A DNA stretch of 64,000 bases from Klebsiella quasipneumoniae subsp. quasipneumoniae (GTDB taxonomy: Bacteria; Pseudomonadota; Gammaproteobacteria; Enterobacterales; Enterobacteriaceae): the NCBI RefSeq assembly GCF_020525925.1, contig NZ_CP084876.1:1240001-1304000 (forward strand). The letters run 5' to 3'. Positions 32,620-51,732 of this stretch are shown here, in pieces. The translations under genes and the position numbers were made by a program. Within the stretch, counting starts at the first letter, position 1. Each line of letters starts with the position of its first letter. Under the pieces are notes generated by a model. That model did not search any database and was not told the origin of the DNA. It worked only from the letters and a program-made list of their open reading frames with translations.

Positions 32620-33575
32620 TGAAGCAACTTTGGTGTGCCATGTCGCTCATGGCAGGCAGTCTGTTGTTCTCTGTCAACGCCTCGGCTGATACATCGTCCG
32701 GGGCGTTGTTGCAGCAGATGAACCTGGCCAGCCAGTCCCTCAATTATGAGCTGTCTTTCGTCAGCATCAGCAAACAAGGCGTTGAGTCGCTGCGCTATCG
32801 TCACGCGCGACTGAACAATCAACCGCTGGCGCAGCTTCTGCAGCTGGACGGTCCGCGCCGGGAAGTGGTCCTGCGCGGTACGGAAATCAGCTATTTTGAA
32901 CCCGGCCTCGATCCGTTCACCCTGAACGGCGACTATATCGTCGATTCGCTGCCGTCGTTGGTTTACAGCGATTTCAAACGTCTCAGCGCAGCCTATGATT
33001 TTATCTCCGTGGGCCGTACCCGTATCGCCGACCGCCTCTGCGACGTGATCCGCGTCGTGGCTCGCGACGGCACGCGCTATAGCTTTATCGCCTGGCTGGA
33101 CGCTGAGACCAAGCTGCCGCTGCGCGTCGATTTGCTCGACCGCGACGGTGAAACGCTGGAGCAGTTCCGGGTCGTCTCTTTCAACGTTGGCGATAACGTC
33201 AGCGCCAGCATGGAGACGCTGGCGAAAGCGAATTTGCCGCCGCAGCTGTCGGTGCCTGAAGGGGGCGACAAAGCCAACTTCAACTGGGCGCCAACGTGGC
33301 TCCCTCAGGGCATGACTGAGGTCTCCAGCAGCCAGCGTCGTCTGCCCACCTTTGATGGTCCGGTAGAATCACGTCTCTATTCCGACGGCTTGTTCAGCTT
33401 CTCGATCAATATCAACCGCGCCACCGCGGCCAGCAGCGACCAGCTGTTGCGCACCGGCCGACGCACCGTCAGCACGACGGTACGCGATAACGCGGAGATC
33501 ACCGTGGTGGGCGAACTGCCGCCGCAGACGGCGAAGCGTATCTCAGACAGCATTAAATTCAAGGCAGTACAATGA
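32619..33575 (+). CDS. rseB: sigma-E regulatory protein RseB
   Basis: Periplasmic protein that binds the RseA C-terminus and shields it from DegS; it senses lipopolysaccharide and mislocalised lipoproteins. It has 318 residues as in E. coli. A signal peptide (about 1-23, cleavage near VNASA) precedes a MucB/RseB lipoprotein-like N-domain and a C-domain that contacts RseA. TAATG: its start overlaps the rseA stop by one base. Confidence 0.97.
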   Translation: MKQLWCAMSLMAGSLLFSVNASADTSSGALLQQMNLASQSLNYELSFVSISKQGVESLRYRHARLNNQPLAQLLQLDGPRREVVLRGTEISYFEPGLDPFTLNGDYIVDSLPSLVYSDFKRLSAAYDFISVGRTRIADRLCDVIRVVARDGTRYSFIAWLDAETKLPLRVDLLDRDGETLEQFRVVSFNVGDNVSASMETLAKANLPPQLSVPEGGDKANFNWAPTWLPQGMTEVSSSQRRLPTFDGPVESRLYSDGLFSFSININRATAASSDQLLRTGRRTVSTTVRDNAEITVVGELPPQTAKRISDSIKFKAVQ

Positions 33576-34051
33576 TCAAAGAGTGGGCCACCGTGGTTTC
33601 CTGGCATAACGGCGTGGCGCAGGTGCACTGCGACGTTAAAGCCTCCTGCAGCAGTTGCGCCTCCCGCGCCGGCTGCGGCAGCCGGGTATTAAACAAGCTG
33701 GGGCCGCAGACCAGCCATACCATCAGCGTGCCCTGCGAGCAGCCGTTGACGGCGGGGCAAAAAGTGGAGCTGGGGATCGCCGAGAGCAGTCTGCTGGGTT
33801 CGGCGCTGTTGGTCTACATGGCGCCGCTGGTGGGTCTGTTTGTGATGGCGTCGATCTTCCAGGTGCTGTTTGCCAGCGATATCGCTTCGCTGTGCGGCGC
33901 GCTGCTGGGCGGCGTCGGCGGGTTTCTGGTGGCGCGCGGTCTGTCGCCGCAGCTGGCAGCGCGCCAGTCGTGGCAGCCGGTGATTCTGAGCGTCGCGTTG
34001 CCGCCGGATCTGGTGCGTATCGAAACGCCTTCCTCCGACATGGGTCAGTGA
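33572..34051 (+). CDS. rseC: SoxR-reducing system protein / sigma-E operon protein RseC
   Basis: A 159-residue inner-membrane protein with two predicted membrane helices (about 74-95 and 103-120). A Cys-rich N-terminal segment (CDVKASCSSCASRAGCG) suggests metal or Fe-S binding. RseC/RsxC homologues are linked to keeping SoxR reduced and to thiamine synthesis; its effect on sigma-E is slight. Overlaps rseB by 4 bp (ATGA). Confidence 0.94.
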   Translation: MIKEWATVVSWHNGVAQVHCDVKASCSSCASRAGCGSRVLNKLGPQTSHTISVPCEQPLTAGQKVELGIAESSLLGSALLVYMAPLVGLFVMASIFQVLFASDIASLCGALLGGVGGFLVARGLSPQLAARQSWQPVILSVALPPDLVRIETPSSDMGQ

Positions 34052-34236
34052 TTTCACTGGCCCTTATCTTTATTTACCCTTCCTGTTACAACGCCACAAT
34101 TTCTGCGGTTATGCTGGATCTAACAGCATTTCCTGGTTTCAAGGATGTAGTGTAGAATGCGGCGTTTTCGGATTAAAAAACGTCAGGCACAGTACAGCGG
34201 CCTCATGATACTCGTAAGGCATAATTAACTCTAAAT

Positions 34237-36036
<1,800 letters not shown>

Positions 36037-36051
36037 CCCTAAGGAGTTGGC

Positions 36052-37026
36052 ATGGCGAACATGTTTGCCCTGATCCTGGTGATTGCAACCCTGGTGACGG
36101 GCGTTTTATGGTGCCTGGACAAGTTCATTTTTGCACCGAAACGTCGTGAGCGTCAGGCCGCTGCTCAGGCAGCGACCGGCGAGCAGCTGGACAAAAAGAC
36201 GTTGAAGAAAGTCGGCCCGAAACCGGGCTGGCTGGAAACCGGCGCATCGGTTTTCCCGGTGCTGGCGATCGTTCTGGTGGTACGTTCATTCATTTATGAG
36301 CCGTTCCAGATCCCGTCAGGTTCGATGATGCCGACTCTGCTGATTGGCGATTTCATCCTGGTGGAGAAATTTGCCTACGGCATTAAAGATCCTATCTACC
36401 AGAAAACGCTGATCGAGACGGGTCATCCGAAGCGCGGCGACATCGTGGTGTTTAAATATCCGGAAGACCCGCGCCTGGACTACATCAAGCGCGCGGTGGG
36501 GCTCCCGGGGGATAAAGTCACCTACGATCCGATTGCCAAGCAGGTCACTATTCAGCCGGGCTGCAGCTCCGGACAGGCCTGCGGCAACGCGCTGCCGGTG
36601 ACTTACTCCAACGTGGAGCCGAGCGATTTCGTTCAGACCTTCTCCCGCAGCAACGGCGGCGAAGCGAGCAGCGGTTTCTGGCAGCTGCCGAAGGGCGAAA
36701 CCAAAGCCGACGGCATTCGCCTCACCGAGCGTCAGGAGACGCTGGGCGACGTCACGCATCGTATTCTGATGGTGCCGATTGCTCAGGATCAGGCTGGCAT
36801 GTATTACCATCAGAGCGGTCTGCCGCTGGCCACCTGGATTGTGCCGCCGGGTCAGTACTTCATGATGGGCGACAACCGGGATAACAGCGCCGACAGCCGT
36901 TACTGGGGCTTTGTGCCGGAAGCAAACCTGGTCGGGAAGGCCACCGCTATCTGGATGAGTTTTGAAAAGCAGGAAGGTGAATGGCCGACCGGCGTGCGGT
37001 TATCGCGCATTGGTGGAATTCATTGA
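36052..37026 (+). CDS. lepB: signal peptidase I
   Basis: Inner-membrane protease that removes signal peptides from Sec and Tat substrates. It has 324 residues as in E. coli. Two membrane helices (about 4-22 and 63-80) precede the periplasmic catalytic domain. The catalytic Ser91 is in IPSGSMMPTL and the Lys general base in DYIKRAVGLPGD; the box GDNRDNSADSRYWGFV is also present. GGAG precedes the start; probably transcribed with lepA. Confidence 0.97.
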   Translation: MANMFALILVIATLVTGVLWCLDKFIFAPKRRERQAAAQAATGEQLDKKTLKKVGPKPGWLETGASVFPVLAIVLVVRSFIYEPFQIPSGSMMPTLLIGDFILVEKFAYGIKDPIYQKTLIETGHPKRGDIVVFKYPEDPRLDYIKRAVGLPGDKVTYDPIAKQVTIQPGCSSGQACGNALPVTYSNVEPSDFVQTFSRSNGGEASSGFWQLPKGETKADGIRLTERQETLGDVTHRILMVPIAQDQAGMYYHQSGLPLATWIVPPGQYFMMGDNRDNSADSRYWGFVPEANLVGKATAIWMSFEKQEGEWPTGVRLSRIGGIH

Positions 37027-37038
37027 TTTCATCTGCTG

Positions 37039-37076
37039 AATTCACGCCGCTGCTGTTATCGCAGCGGCGCGAATTA
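37039..37076 (+). other. GC-rich hairpin downstream of lepB
   Basis: CGCCGCTGC / GCAGCGGCG with a 7-base loop, extended by GAATTCA/GAATT flanks. It has no strong T tract, so it may stabilise the lepA-lepB mRNA or weakly terminate it. Confidence 0.55.
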
Positions 37077-37173
37077 TTTAGTATTTAAATCCATTCAAAC
37101 TAACGACATCCCGTGTCGTTGCGTATAGAATATCCCCCCGAAGTTTTTGGTTGTCGCTCTGCCGGGTGACACT

Positions 37174-37242
37174 GCACACGAAAGCGTATTGGTCTGTTTC
37201 AACTTACTGTTTGAAGCGTATGCTCAGGTCGGTTTCGTGTGC
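37174..37242 (+). promoter_or_regulatory. rnc leader stem-loop (RNase III autoregulation site)
   Basis: GCACACGAAA (37174-37183) pairs with TTTCGTGTGC (37233-37242) around an inner hairpin, forming a long structured leader 33 bp before rnc. In E. coli RNase III cuts such a stem in its own leader and lowers rnc-era-recO mRNA stability. Confidence 0.75.
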
Positions 37243-37272
37243 TGCATCTTTGACGCATTCATTTATTGGTAA

Positions 37273-38858
<1,586 letters not shown>

Positions 38859-38869
38859 GTTAACGCAAC

Positions 38870-39607
38870 GTGGATGGATGGCAGCGCGCCTTTGTCCTGC
38901 ATAGCCGACCGTGGAGCGAAACCAGCCTGATGCTGGACGTCTTCACGGAAGAATCCGGTCGCGTGCGCCTGGTTGCCAAGGGCGCACGCTCCAAACGCTC
39001 GAATCTTAAAGGCGCTTTACAGCCCTTTACCCCCTTGCTGGTTCGCTTCGGCGGCCGCGGCGAAGTCAAAACCCTGCGCAGCGCGGAAGCTGTCTCGCTG
39101 GCGCTGCCGCTCAGCGGCATCACCCTCTACAGCGGTCTTTACGTTAACGAGCTTATCTCCCGTGTGCTTGAGCACGAAACGCGCTTCTCCGAACTCTTTT
39201 TTGACTATCTGCACTGCATTCAGGCGCTCGCCGGGGCCAGCGGCTCGCCGGAGCCTGCGCTGCGGCGCTTTGAGCTGGCGCTGCTCGGACACCTGGGCTA
39301 TGGCGTGGATTTTCTCCACTGTGCCGGGAGCGGCGAGCCGGTGGACGACACCATGACCTACCGCTATCGCGAAGAAAAAGGCTTTATTGCCAGCCTGGTG
39401 ATTGATAACAACACGTTTACCGGGCACCATTTGAAAGCGTTGGCGAGTCGCGAGTTTCCTGATGTTGATACGTTGCGCGCCGCAAAGCGCTTTACCCGTA
39501 TCGCCCTGAAGCCCTATCTCGGCGGCAAACCGCTCAAGAGCCGGGAATTGTTTCGCCAGTTTATGCCCGCGCGAAAGGCGCGAGCGGATAATACGAATAA
39601 TGATTAA
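38870..39607 (+). CDS. recO: DNA repair protein RecO
   Basis: Works with RecR to load RecA on SSB-coated single-stranded DNA. It has 245 residues (E. coli 242). N-terminal OB-fold ([29 protein letters not shown]) and a helical C-terminal domain. The start is GTG (GTG GAT GGA TGG), 11 bp after the era stop; the C-terminal tail differs in length from E. coli. Confidence 0.96.
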   Translation: MDGWQRAFVLHSRPWSETSLMLDVFTEESGRVRLVAKGARSKRSNLKGALQPFTPLLVRFGGRGEVKTLRSAEAVSLALPLSGITLYSGLYVNELISRVLEHETRFSELFFDYLHCIQALAGASGSPEPALRRFELALLGHLGYGVDFLHCAGSGEPVDDTMTYRYREEKGFIASLVIDNNTFTGHHLKALASREFPDVDTLRAAKRFTRIALKPYLGGKPLKSRELFRQFMPARKARADNTNND

Positions 39608-39618
39608 CGAGGATTGTC

Positions 39619-40350
39619 ATGGCTGAATTACTGTTAGGGGTCAATATTGACCATATCGCGACCTTGCGTAACGCCCGCGGCACCGCTTACCCGGATCCGG
39701 TTCAGGCGGCTTTCATTGCCGAACAGGCCGGCGCCGACGGCATAACCGTGCATCTGCGCGAAGACCGCCGCCATATCACCGATCGCGATGTGCGTATCCT
39801 GCGCCAGACGCTGCACACCCGCATGAACCTTGAAATGGCGGTCACCGAAGAGATGCTGACGATCGCCTGCGAAACCAAACCGCATTTCTGCTGCCTGGTG
39901 CCGGAGAAGCGTCAGGAAGTGACCACCGAAGGCGGACTGGACGTGGCCGGCCAGCGCGACAAGATGCGTGATGCCTGTCAACGCCTGGCGGATGCCGGCA
40001 TCCTGGTCTCCCTGTTTATCGATGCGGATGAAGCGCAGATCAAAGCGGCGGCGGACGTTGGCGCGCCCTATATCGAAATCCACACCGGCTGCTATGCCGA
40101 TGCTAAAACCGACGCCGAGCAGGCGAAGGAGCTGGAACGTATTGCCAAAGCGGCCACCTACGCCGCCAGCCTCGGCCTGAAGGTCAATGCGGGTCACGGT
40201 CTGACCTATCACAACGTGAAAGCGATTGCTGCGCTGCCGGAAATGCATGAGCTGAATATCGGCCACGCGATTATTGGCCGGGCGGTAATGAGCGGCCTGA
40301 AAGAGGCGGTGGCGGAAATGAAACGTCTGATGCTGGAAGCGCGCGGCTAA
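39619..40350 (+). CDS. pdxJ: pyridoxine 5'-phosphate synthase
   Basis: Condenses 1-deoxyxylulose 5-phosphate with 3-amino-2-oxopropyl phosphate to pyridoxine 5'-phosphate. It has 243 residues as in E. coli. TIM-barrel motifs: [30 protein letters not shown] (catalytic His), [10 protein letters not shown] (catalytic Glu) and [11 protein letters not shown] (His). GAGGA precedes the start; acpS starts on its stop codon. Confidence 0.98.
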   Translation: MAELLLGVNIDHIATLRNARGTAYPDPVQAAFIAEQAGADGITVHLREDRRHITDRDVRILRQTLHTRMNLEMAVTEEMLTIACETKPHFCCLVPEKRQEVTTEGGLDVAGQRDKMRDACQRLADAGILVSLFIDADEAQIKAAADVGAPYIEIHTGCYADAKTDAEQAKELERIAKAATYAASLGLKVNAGHGLTYHNVKAIAALPEMHELNIGHAIIGRAVMSGLKEAVAEMKRLMLEARG

Positions 40351-40730
40351 TGGCCATCCTCGGGCTGGGTACCGACATCGTCGAGATCGCCCGCATCGAG
40401 GCGGTGATCGCCCGCAGCGGCGATCGCCTTGCCCGCCGGGTGCTGAGCGACCATGAATGGAGCATCTGGGAGCAGCACCAGCAGCCGGTGCGTTTTCTGG
40501 CGAAACGCTTTGCGGTCAAGGAAGCGGCGGCGAAAGCGCTGGGGACCGGGATCCGCAACGGGTTGGCCTTTAATCAGTTCGAAGTTTACAACGATGAGCT
40601 GGGCAAGCCGAAGCTGCGGCTATGGGGTGAGGCGCAACGGCTGGCGGAACGACTGGGGGTAAGCCATATTCATGTCACGCTCGCCGATGAGCGCCATTAC
40701 GCCTGCGCCACGGTGATTGTCGAAAGCTAA
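40350..40730 (+). CDS. acpS: holo-[acyl-carrier-protein] synthase
   Basis: Transfers the 4'-phosphopantetheine of CoA to apo-ACP. It has 126 residues as in E. coli. Mg-binding residues lie in [13 protein letters not shown] (Asp) and [19 protein letters not shown] (Glu of KEAAAKA). Overlaps pdxJ by 1 bp (TAATG), the end of the rnc-era-recO-pdxJ-acpS cluster. Confidence 0.97.
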   Translation: MAILGLGTDIVEIARIEAVIARSGDRLARRVLSDHEWSIWEQHQQPVRFLAKRFAVKEAAAKALGTGIRNGLAFNQFEVYNDELGKPKLRLWGEAQRLAERLGVSHIHVTLADERHYACATVIVES

Positions 40731-40742
40731 GCCGGGAAGCGG

Positions 40743-41908
<1,166 letters not shown>

Positions 41909-41945
41909 TGGAGCTCCGCTGGAGCCGTCCGGCTCGTGTCTGACA

Positions 41946-41990
41946 GAATTTTTATTCGATTATAAGGGGTATACCACGAATTAAAAATTC
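41946..41990. promoter_or_regulatory. inverted repeat upstream of yfhH (possible operator)
   Basis: GAATTTTTATTCG (41946-41958) and CGAATTAAAAATTC (41977-41990) are complementary except for one missing base, separated by 18 bp. The arms are about three helical turns apart, fitting a dimeric or tetrameric regulator. The link to YfhH is inference. Confidence 0.5.
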
Positions 41991-42119
41991 ATAAGCCACA
42001 ATTTTTCCTTCGCCTGCTAATTTAATTCTTCCTTAACGGCAGGGATGTTTTCCCTCTTCTTGGCATAAGACTGTTAAGCTTACCCTAACGAGAAGCGAAT
42101 CCTGAGAGAAGGAGGCAGT

Positions 42120-42755
42120 TTGCAGCACAGTGAACGGAGAGTGGTGTTTTTCGATCTGGACGGAACCTTGCATCAACAGGATATGTTCGGCAGTTTTCTG
42201 CGCTACCTGCTGCGCCATCTGCCGCTGAACCTGCTGCTGGTGGTGGCGATGGGGCCGGCGATCCTTGCCGGGCTGGCGGTGTGCGGGCGGGCGGCGCGCT
42301 GGCCGATGAGCCTGCTGCTGTGGGCGTCAACCTTTGGCCGTCGCGAGGCGGTACTGAAGCGGCTGGAAGCGGAGTTTGTCGGCTGGTTTCGTCATCATGT
42401 GACGGCGTTTCCGGTGGTTCATGCGCGGCTGACGGCCTACCTGACCAGTACCGATGCCGACGTCTGGTTGATCACCGGCTCGCCGCAGTCGCTGGTGGAA
42501 CAGGTCTATCGCGATACCCTCTGGCTGCCGCGGGTGAATCTGATAGCCAGCCGCACCGCGCGCCGCTGGGGCGGCTGGGTATTGACCCTGCGCTGCCTGG
42601 GCCATGAAAAGGTGGTGCAGCTGGAGAAAAAGATTGGCGCTCCGCTGCAGCTGTATAGCGGCTATAGCGATAGCGAGCAGGATAACCCATTGCTCGGCTT
42701 TTGCCAGCATCGCTGGCGGGTCACCCCGCAGGGAGAGCTGCAGCAACTGGAGTAA
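42120..42755 (+). CDS. pgpC: phosphatidylglycerophosphatase C
   Basis: Dephosphorylates phosphatidylglycerophosphate to phosphatidylglycerol. It has 211 residues as in E. coli (YfhB). HAD-superfamily motif I is VVFFDLDGTLHQQDMF, motif II WLITGSPQSLVE and motif III YSGYSDSEQDNPLL; a membrane segment lies at about 35-60 (LPLNLLLVVAMGPAILAGLAV). The start codon is TTG at 42120 after AAGGAGG. Confidence 0.93.
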   Translation: MQHSERRVVFFDLDGTLHQQDMFGSFLRYLLRHLPLNLLLVVAMGPAILAGLAVCGRAARWPMSLLLWASTFGRREAVLKRLEAEFVGWFRHHVTAFPVVHARLTAYLTSTDADVWLITGSPQSLVEQVYRDTLWLPRVNLIASRTARRWGGWVLTLRCLGHEKVVQLEKKIGAPLQLYSGYSDSEQDNPLLGFCQHRWRVTPQGELQQLE

Positions 42756-42772
42756 TAGTGTGTAATTGATAG

Positions 42773-44859
<2,087 letters not shown>

Positions 44860-45024
44860 CGCGTTAATCTTCTGCAGCTTCAGGTTCCTCAGCAGGCGAT
44901 GTCCGGAAAAAACGCAAGGTTGTCGTCGAATGAGCGGCATTCTGCTTAAGAATGCGCCAGTTGGCAACTTATTCGCGATGGACGTCACATTTATTGATAA
45001 ACAGCATCAATGATTTTATTTCTA

Positions 45025-45040
45025 CGCAAACGGTTTCGTC
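45025..45040. promoter_or_regulatory. PurR operator of purL
   Basis: ACGCAAACGGTTTCGT matches the PurR consensus ACGCAAACGTTTNCNT with one difference. It overlaps the expected -35 region, 17 bp before the -10 TATAAT at 45057-45062. Confidence 0.88.
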
Positions 45041-45115
45041 GGGGCGCAGGATTCACTATAATGACGCCCGTTTCCCCCCCTGGCTCACCCTGAAAGCTTC
45101 GAAGACGAGAGACTT

Positions 45116-49003
<3,888 letters not shown>

Positions 49004-49034
49004 TCTTCCCGAAGCGTGTCTCGCGAACGTATCG

Positions 49035-49063
49035 GCCCCCTGCTCAGGCAGGGGGCTTTTTTT
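49035..49063 (+). terminator. rho-independent terminator of purL
   Basis: GCCCCCTGC-TCAG-GCAGGGGGC followed by seven T residues, 32 bp after the stop codon. Confidence 0.92.
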
Positions 49064-49088
49064 ATCTGTGACGGCCGGCACGCCAGGG

Positions 49089-49106
49089 TGTCGGGAATCA
49101 CCGACA
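49089..49106. promoter_or_regulatory. GlrR binding site 1 of glmY
   Basis: TGTC-GGGAATCACC-GACA matches the GlrR operator pattern TGTC-N10-GACA; the most distal of three sites. Confidence 0.85.
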
Positions 49107-49121
49107 ACTGGCATATTGCGG

Positions 49122-49139
49122 TGTCGTCAAAAGGCGACA
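49122..49139. promoter_or_regulatory. GlrR binding site 2 of glmY
   Basis: TGTC-GTCAAAAGGC-GACA, a full match to TGTC-N10-GACA, 33 bp from site 1. Confidence 0.88.
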
Positions 49140-49184
49140 CTTAAGTTATTGATTTAAATGATGAGTAAACTGGGGCATATTTAG

Positions 49185-49202
49185 TGTCGCTAATTGGCGA
49201 CA
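49185..49202. promoter_or_regulatory. GlrR binding site 3 of glmY
   Basis: TGTC-GCTAATTGGC-GACA, a full match, 63 bp from site 2 and about 116-134 bp upstream of the glmY start. Confidence 0.88.
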
Positions 49203-49283
49203 TTATGGATAAAAAGTATACAGCGCTGGAATGGTTGGATTTTATGGTGAAAGTCATATATATCAACGTGTTAATAAAATGTT

Positions 49284-49311
49284 TTGAAAGATGGCATAGT
49301 TCATGCATAAT
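49284..49311 (+). promoter_or_regulatory. overlapping sigma-54 and sigma-70 promoters of glmY
   Basis: TGGCATAGTTCATGCA has GG (49293-49294) and GC (49305-49306) separated by 10 bases, the -24/-12 geometry of sigma-54. Interleaved with it are a sigma-70-like -35 TTGAAA (49284-49289) and -10 CATAAT (49306-49311) with a 16-base spacer. Both would start near 49318-49319, as reported for E. coli glmY. Confidence 0.8.
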
Positions 49312-49318
49312 ATTAACC

Positions 49319-49508
49319 AGTGGCTCATTCACCTTCTTATGTCAGCCCCTTCGGGACGCGCTACATAAACTTCGAATGACGCACAAACAGGTGCCTGCCG
49401 TCCAACTCCTGATAACAGCCTGGCTTTATCAGACATCGGGCGAAACGTCGAGTAAGGCACCGCCTCATTTCTCAACAAAGCCAGGCCTTGCGCCTGGCTT
49501 TGTTGTTT
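49319..49508 (+). ncRNA. glmY: small regulatory RNA GlmY
   Basis: The sequence from AGTGGCTCATTCACC through GTCAGCCCCTTCGGGACG, CATAAACTTCGAATGACGCA and GACATCGGGCGAAACGTCGA is recognisable GlmY. It ends with the terminator hairpin ACAAAGCCAGGC-CTTG-CGCCTGGCTTTGT. Known role: GlmY sequesters the adaptor RapZ, so RNase E does not cut GlmZ and GlmZ activates glmS translation when glucosamine-6-phosphate is low. It lies in the 573-bp gap between purL and glrK, its conserved place, next to its own activators GlrK/GlrR. Confidence 0.93.
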
Positions 49509-49576
49509 CTGCGGCGCCGTGGCGACGGGTATCGCTTTTCTCCGCCGCGCTCCTCAGTTAGCATCGACCAGAGCTA

Positions 49577-51016
49577 ATGATTGAGACCACACCCTTGAAG
49601 CGACTCTCTCTTTTTCCCCGTTCGCTGCGTCAACTGGTGACGCTCTCCTTTGTGCTGATCCTGCTGCCGTTGCTGGTGCTGGCCTGGCAGGCCTGGCAGA
49701 GCCTCAATGCCCTCAGCGCCCAGGCGGCGCATATCAACCGCACTACGCTGGTCGATGCCCGCCGCAGCGAGGCGATGATCAATGCCGCGCTGGAGATGGA
49801 GCGCAGCTATCGCCAGTACTGCGTGCTGGACGATCCGACGCTGGCGCGCGTCTATCAAAACCAGCGGCAGCGCTACAGCCAGATGCTGGACGCGCACGCC
49901 GGCGTGCTGCCGGACGAGAAGCTCTGGCAGGCGCTGCGCCAGGATGTCAGCGATCTGGCGCAGCTGCAGTGTAACAACAGCGGCCCCGACGCCCAGGCAG
50001 CCGCCAGACTGGAAGTGTTCGCCAGTAATAACAGCGACATGGTCCAGGCGACCCGGGCGGTGGTCTATTCCCGCGGCCAGCAGCTGCAGCAGGAGATTGC
50101 CGAGCGCGGCCAGTTTTTCGGCTGGCAGGCGCTGGTGCTGTTTCTGCTGAGCCTGGCGCTGGTGCTGCTTTTTACCCGCATGATCATCGGCCCGGTGAAA
50201 GGCATCGAAAGAATGATCAACCAGCTGGGGGCTGGGAAGTCGCTGGACGACGCGGCATTGTTTACCGGCCCGCGCGAGCTGCGCTCGGTGGGCAAGCGCA
50301 TTATCTGGCTCAGCGAGCGCCTGGCATGGCTGGAGTCGCAGCGACATCAGTTTCTTCGCCATCTGTCGCATGAGCTGAAAACCCCGCTGGCCAGTATGCG
50401 TGAAGGCACCGAGCTGTTGGCCGACCGTGTCGCCGGGCCGCTGACGCCGGAGCAGCAGGAGATCGTCGAGATCCTCGACAGCAGCAGCCGCAACCTGCAA
50501 AAGCTGATTGAACAGCTGCTGGACTACAACCGCAAACAGGCCGACGGCCCGGTAGCCCGGGAAGAAGTGGACCTGGTGGAGCTGGTGGAAAACGTCGTGG
50601 CGGCGCACAGTTTGCCCGCGCGGGCTAAACTGATGCATACCGAGCTGGCGCTGCAGGCGCGGCATTGTCTGGCAGAGCCTGCGCTATTGATAAGCGTAAT
50701 GGATAATCTCTACTCCAATGCGGTGCACTATGGCGCTGAATCCGGTAACATTCGTATCCATAGCTACCGGCACGGAGAGCAGGTGCGTATTGATGTCGCC
50801 AACAGCGGCGAACCGATCCCGGCCGCGGAAAAGAATATGATTTTTGAGCCCTTTTACCAGGGGAGTCACCAGCGTAAAGGGGCCGTGAAAGGCAGTGGAC
50901 TGGGGTTAAGCATCGCCCGCGACTGCGTCCGTCAGATGCAAGGGGAGCTCAGTCTGGTTGACGCCCCCGCCGGGCAGGTCTGTTTTCGCATTATGCTTCC
51001 CTCAGCGCCGGAATAA
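49577..51016 (+). CDS. glrK: two-component sensor histidine kinase GlrK (QseE)
   Basis: Phosphorylates GlrR in response to envelope signals. It has 479 residues from the ATG at 49577; a TTG at 49595 would give 473, nearer E. coli (475), and the choice is open. Two membrane helices (about 20-40 and 182-200) flank a periplasmic helical sensor; then HAMP (about 201-255), the dimerisation box RHLSHELKTPLASMREG with His265, and the ATPase domain with N box (NLYSNAVHYG) and G box (GSGLGLSIARD). Confidence 0.95.
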   Translation: MIETTPLKRLSLFPRSLRQLVTLSFVLILLPLLVLAWQAWQSLNALSAQAAHINRTTLVDARRSEAMINAALEMERSYRQYCVLDDPTLARVYQNQRQRYSQMLDAHAGVLPDEKLWQALRQDVSDLAQLQCNNSGPDAQAAARLEVFASNNSDMVQATRAVVYSRGQQLQQEIAERGQFFGWQALVLFLLSLALVLLFTRMIIGPVKGIERMINQLGAGKSLDDAALFTGPRELRSVGKRIIWLSERLAWLESQRHQFLRHLSHELKTPLASMREGTELLADRVAGPLTPEQQEIVEILDSSSRNLQKLIEQLLDYNRKQADGPVAREEVDLVELVENVVAAHSLPARAKLMHTELALQARHCLAEPALLISVMDNLYSNAVHYGAESGNIRIHSYRHGEQVRIDVANSGEPIPAAEKNMIFEPFYQGSHQRKGAVKGSGLGLSIARDCVRQMQGELSLVDAPAGQVCFRIMLPSAPE

Positions 51017-51045
51017 TCCAACTAATGAATCGATATCGGGGAACT

Positions 51046-51732
51046 ATGTCCCAATTCCTGGCCTGGCGCCGTTCCCTTAGCGGATGGCTGCTCTCAGGCA
51101 TTGCTTGTCTGACGCTGGCGGGGTGTTCCGCCGGCTTCTCGCCGCATAGTGCGGAAGGTGCCGCCGCCCCCGGGCAGGCGCAGCATCAGGTGGCCGATTT
51201 TGTCGCGGTGGACTGCGCCGATATCTGGGCGCACAGCAGCGATGCCAGCGACAAAAACCCCCTCTACTGGCTGCGGGGCATTGACTGCGCCGATCGTCTC
51301 GCGCCGGCGCAGGCGCGAGCGGAGGCGAAACGCCATACCGACGACAGCTGGCAGGACGCGTTCCGCCGCGGCATTCTGCTTGCCGATGCCAAAATTACCC
51401 CTGACGAGCGCCGCGGGCTGGTGGCGCGTCTCGACACCTTCAGCCCGCAAATCGCCGTTCAGGTCCGCCCGCTGTATCAGCTCTGGCGCGACGGGCAGAC
51501 CCGTCAGCTGCAGCTGGTGGAGGAGCGAGCCCGCTACGCGAAGCTTCAGCAGTCCAGCGATAGCGAGCTGGAGACGTTGCGCCAGCAGGAGCAGTCGCTG
51601 CGCGAACAGCTGGAGCTGACCACCCGTAAGCTGGAGAATCTGACCGATATTGAACGCCAGCTCTCCAGCCGCAAGCCGGGCGGCAATTTCGGCAGCGAAA
51701 AAGTGCCGGAGGTGATCCATGACGATCCGTAA
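51046..51732 (+). CDS. qseG: outer-membrane lipoprotein QseG
   Basis: Lipoprotein required with GlrK; in E. coli QseG contacts the GlrK sensor domain and controls its activity. From the ATG at 51046 (after GGGGA) it has 228 residues, and the lipobox LAGC places the lipidated Cys at 27, matching E. coli. Two conserved Cys (VDCADIW, GIDCADRL) and a C-terminal coiled coil (QSSDSELETLRQQEQSLREQ, LELTTRKLENL) follow. An upstream ATG at 51025 has no ribosome-binding site. Overlaps glrR by 14 bp. Confidence 0.92.
   Translation: MSQFLAWRRSLSGWLLSGIACLTLAGCSAGFSPHSAEGAAAPGQAQHQVADFVAVDCADIWAHSSDASDKNPLYWLRGIDCADRLAPAQARAEAKRHTDDSWQDAFRRGILLADAKITPDERRGLVARLDTFSPQIAVQVRPLYQLWRDGQTRQLQLVEERARYAKLQQSSDSELETLRQQEQSLREQLELTTRKLENLTDIERQLSSRKPGGNFGSEKVPEVIHDDP

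Noticed and set aside
49184..49561. 125-codon ORF between purL and glrK
   Set aside because: It runs through GlrR site 3, the glmY promoter, the GlmY RNA and its terminator; no ribosome-binding site and no protein-like pattern.
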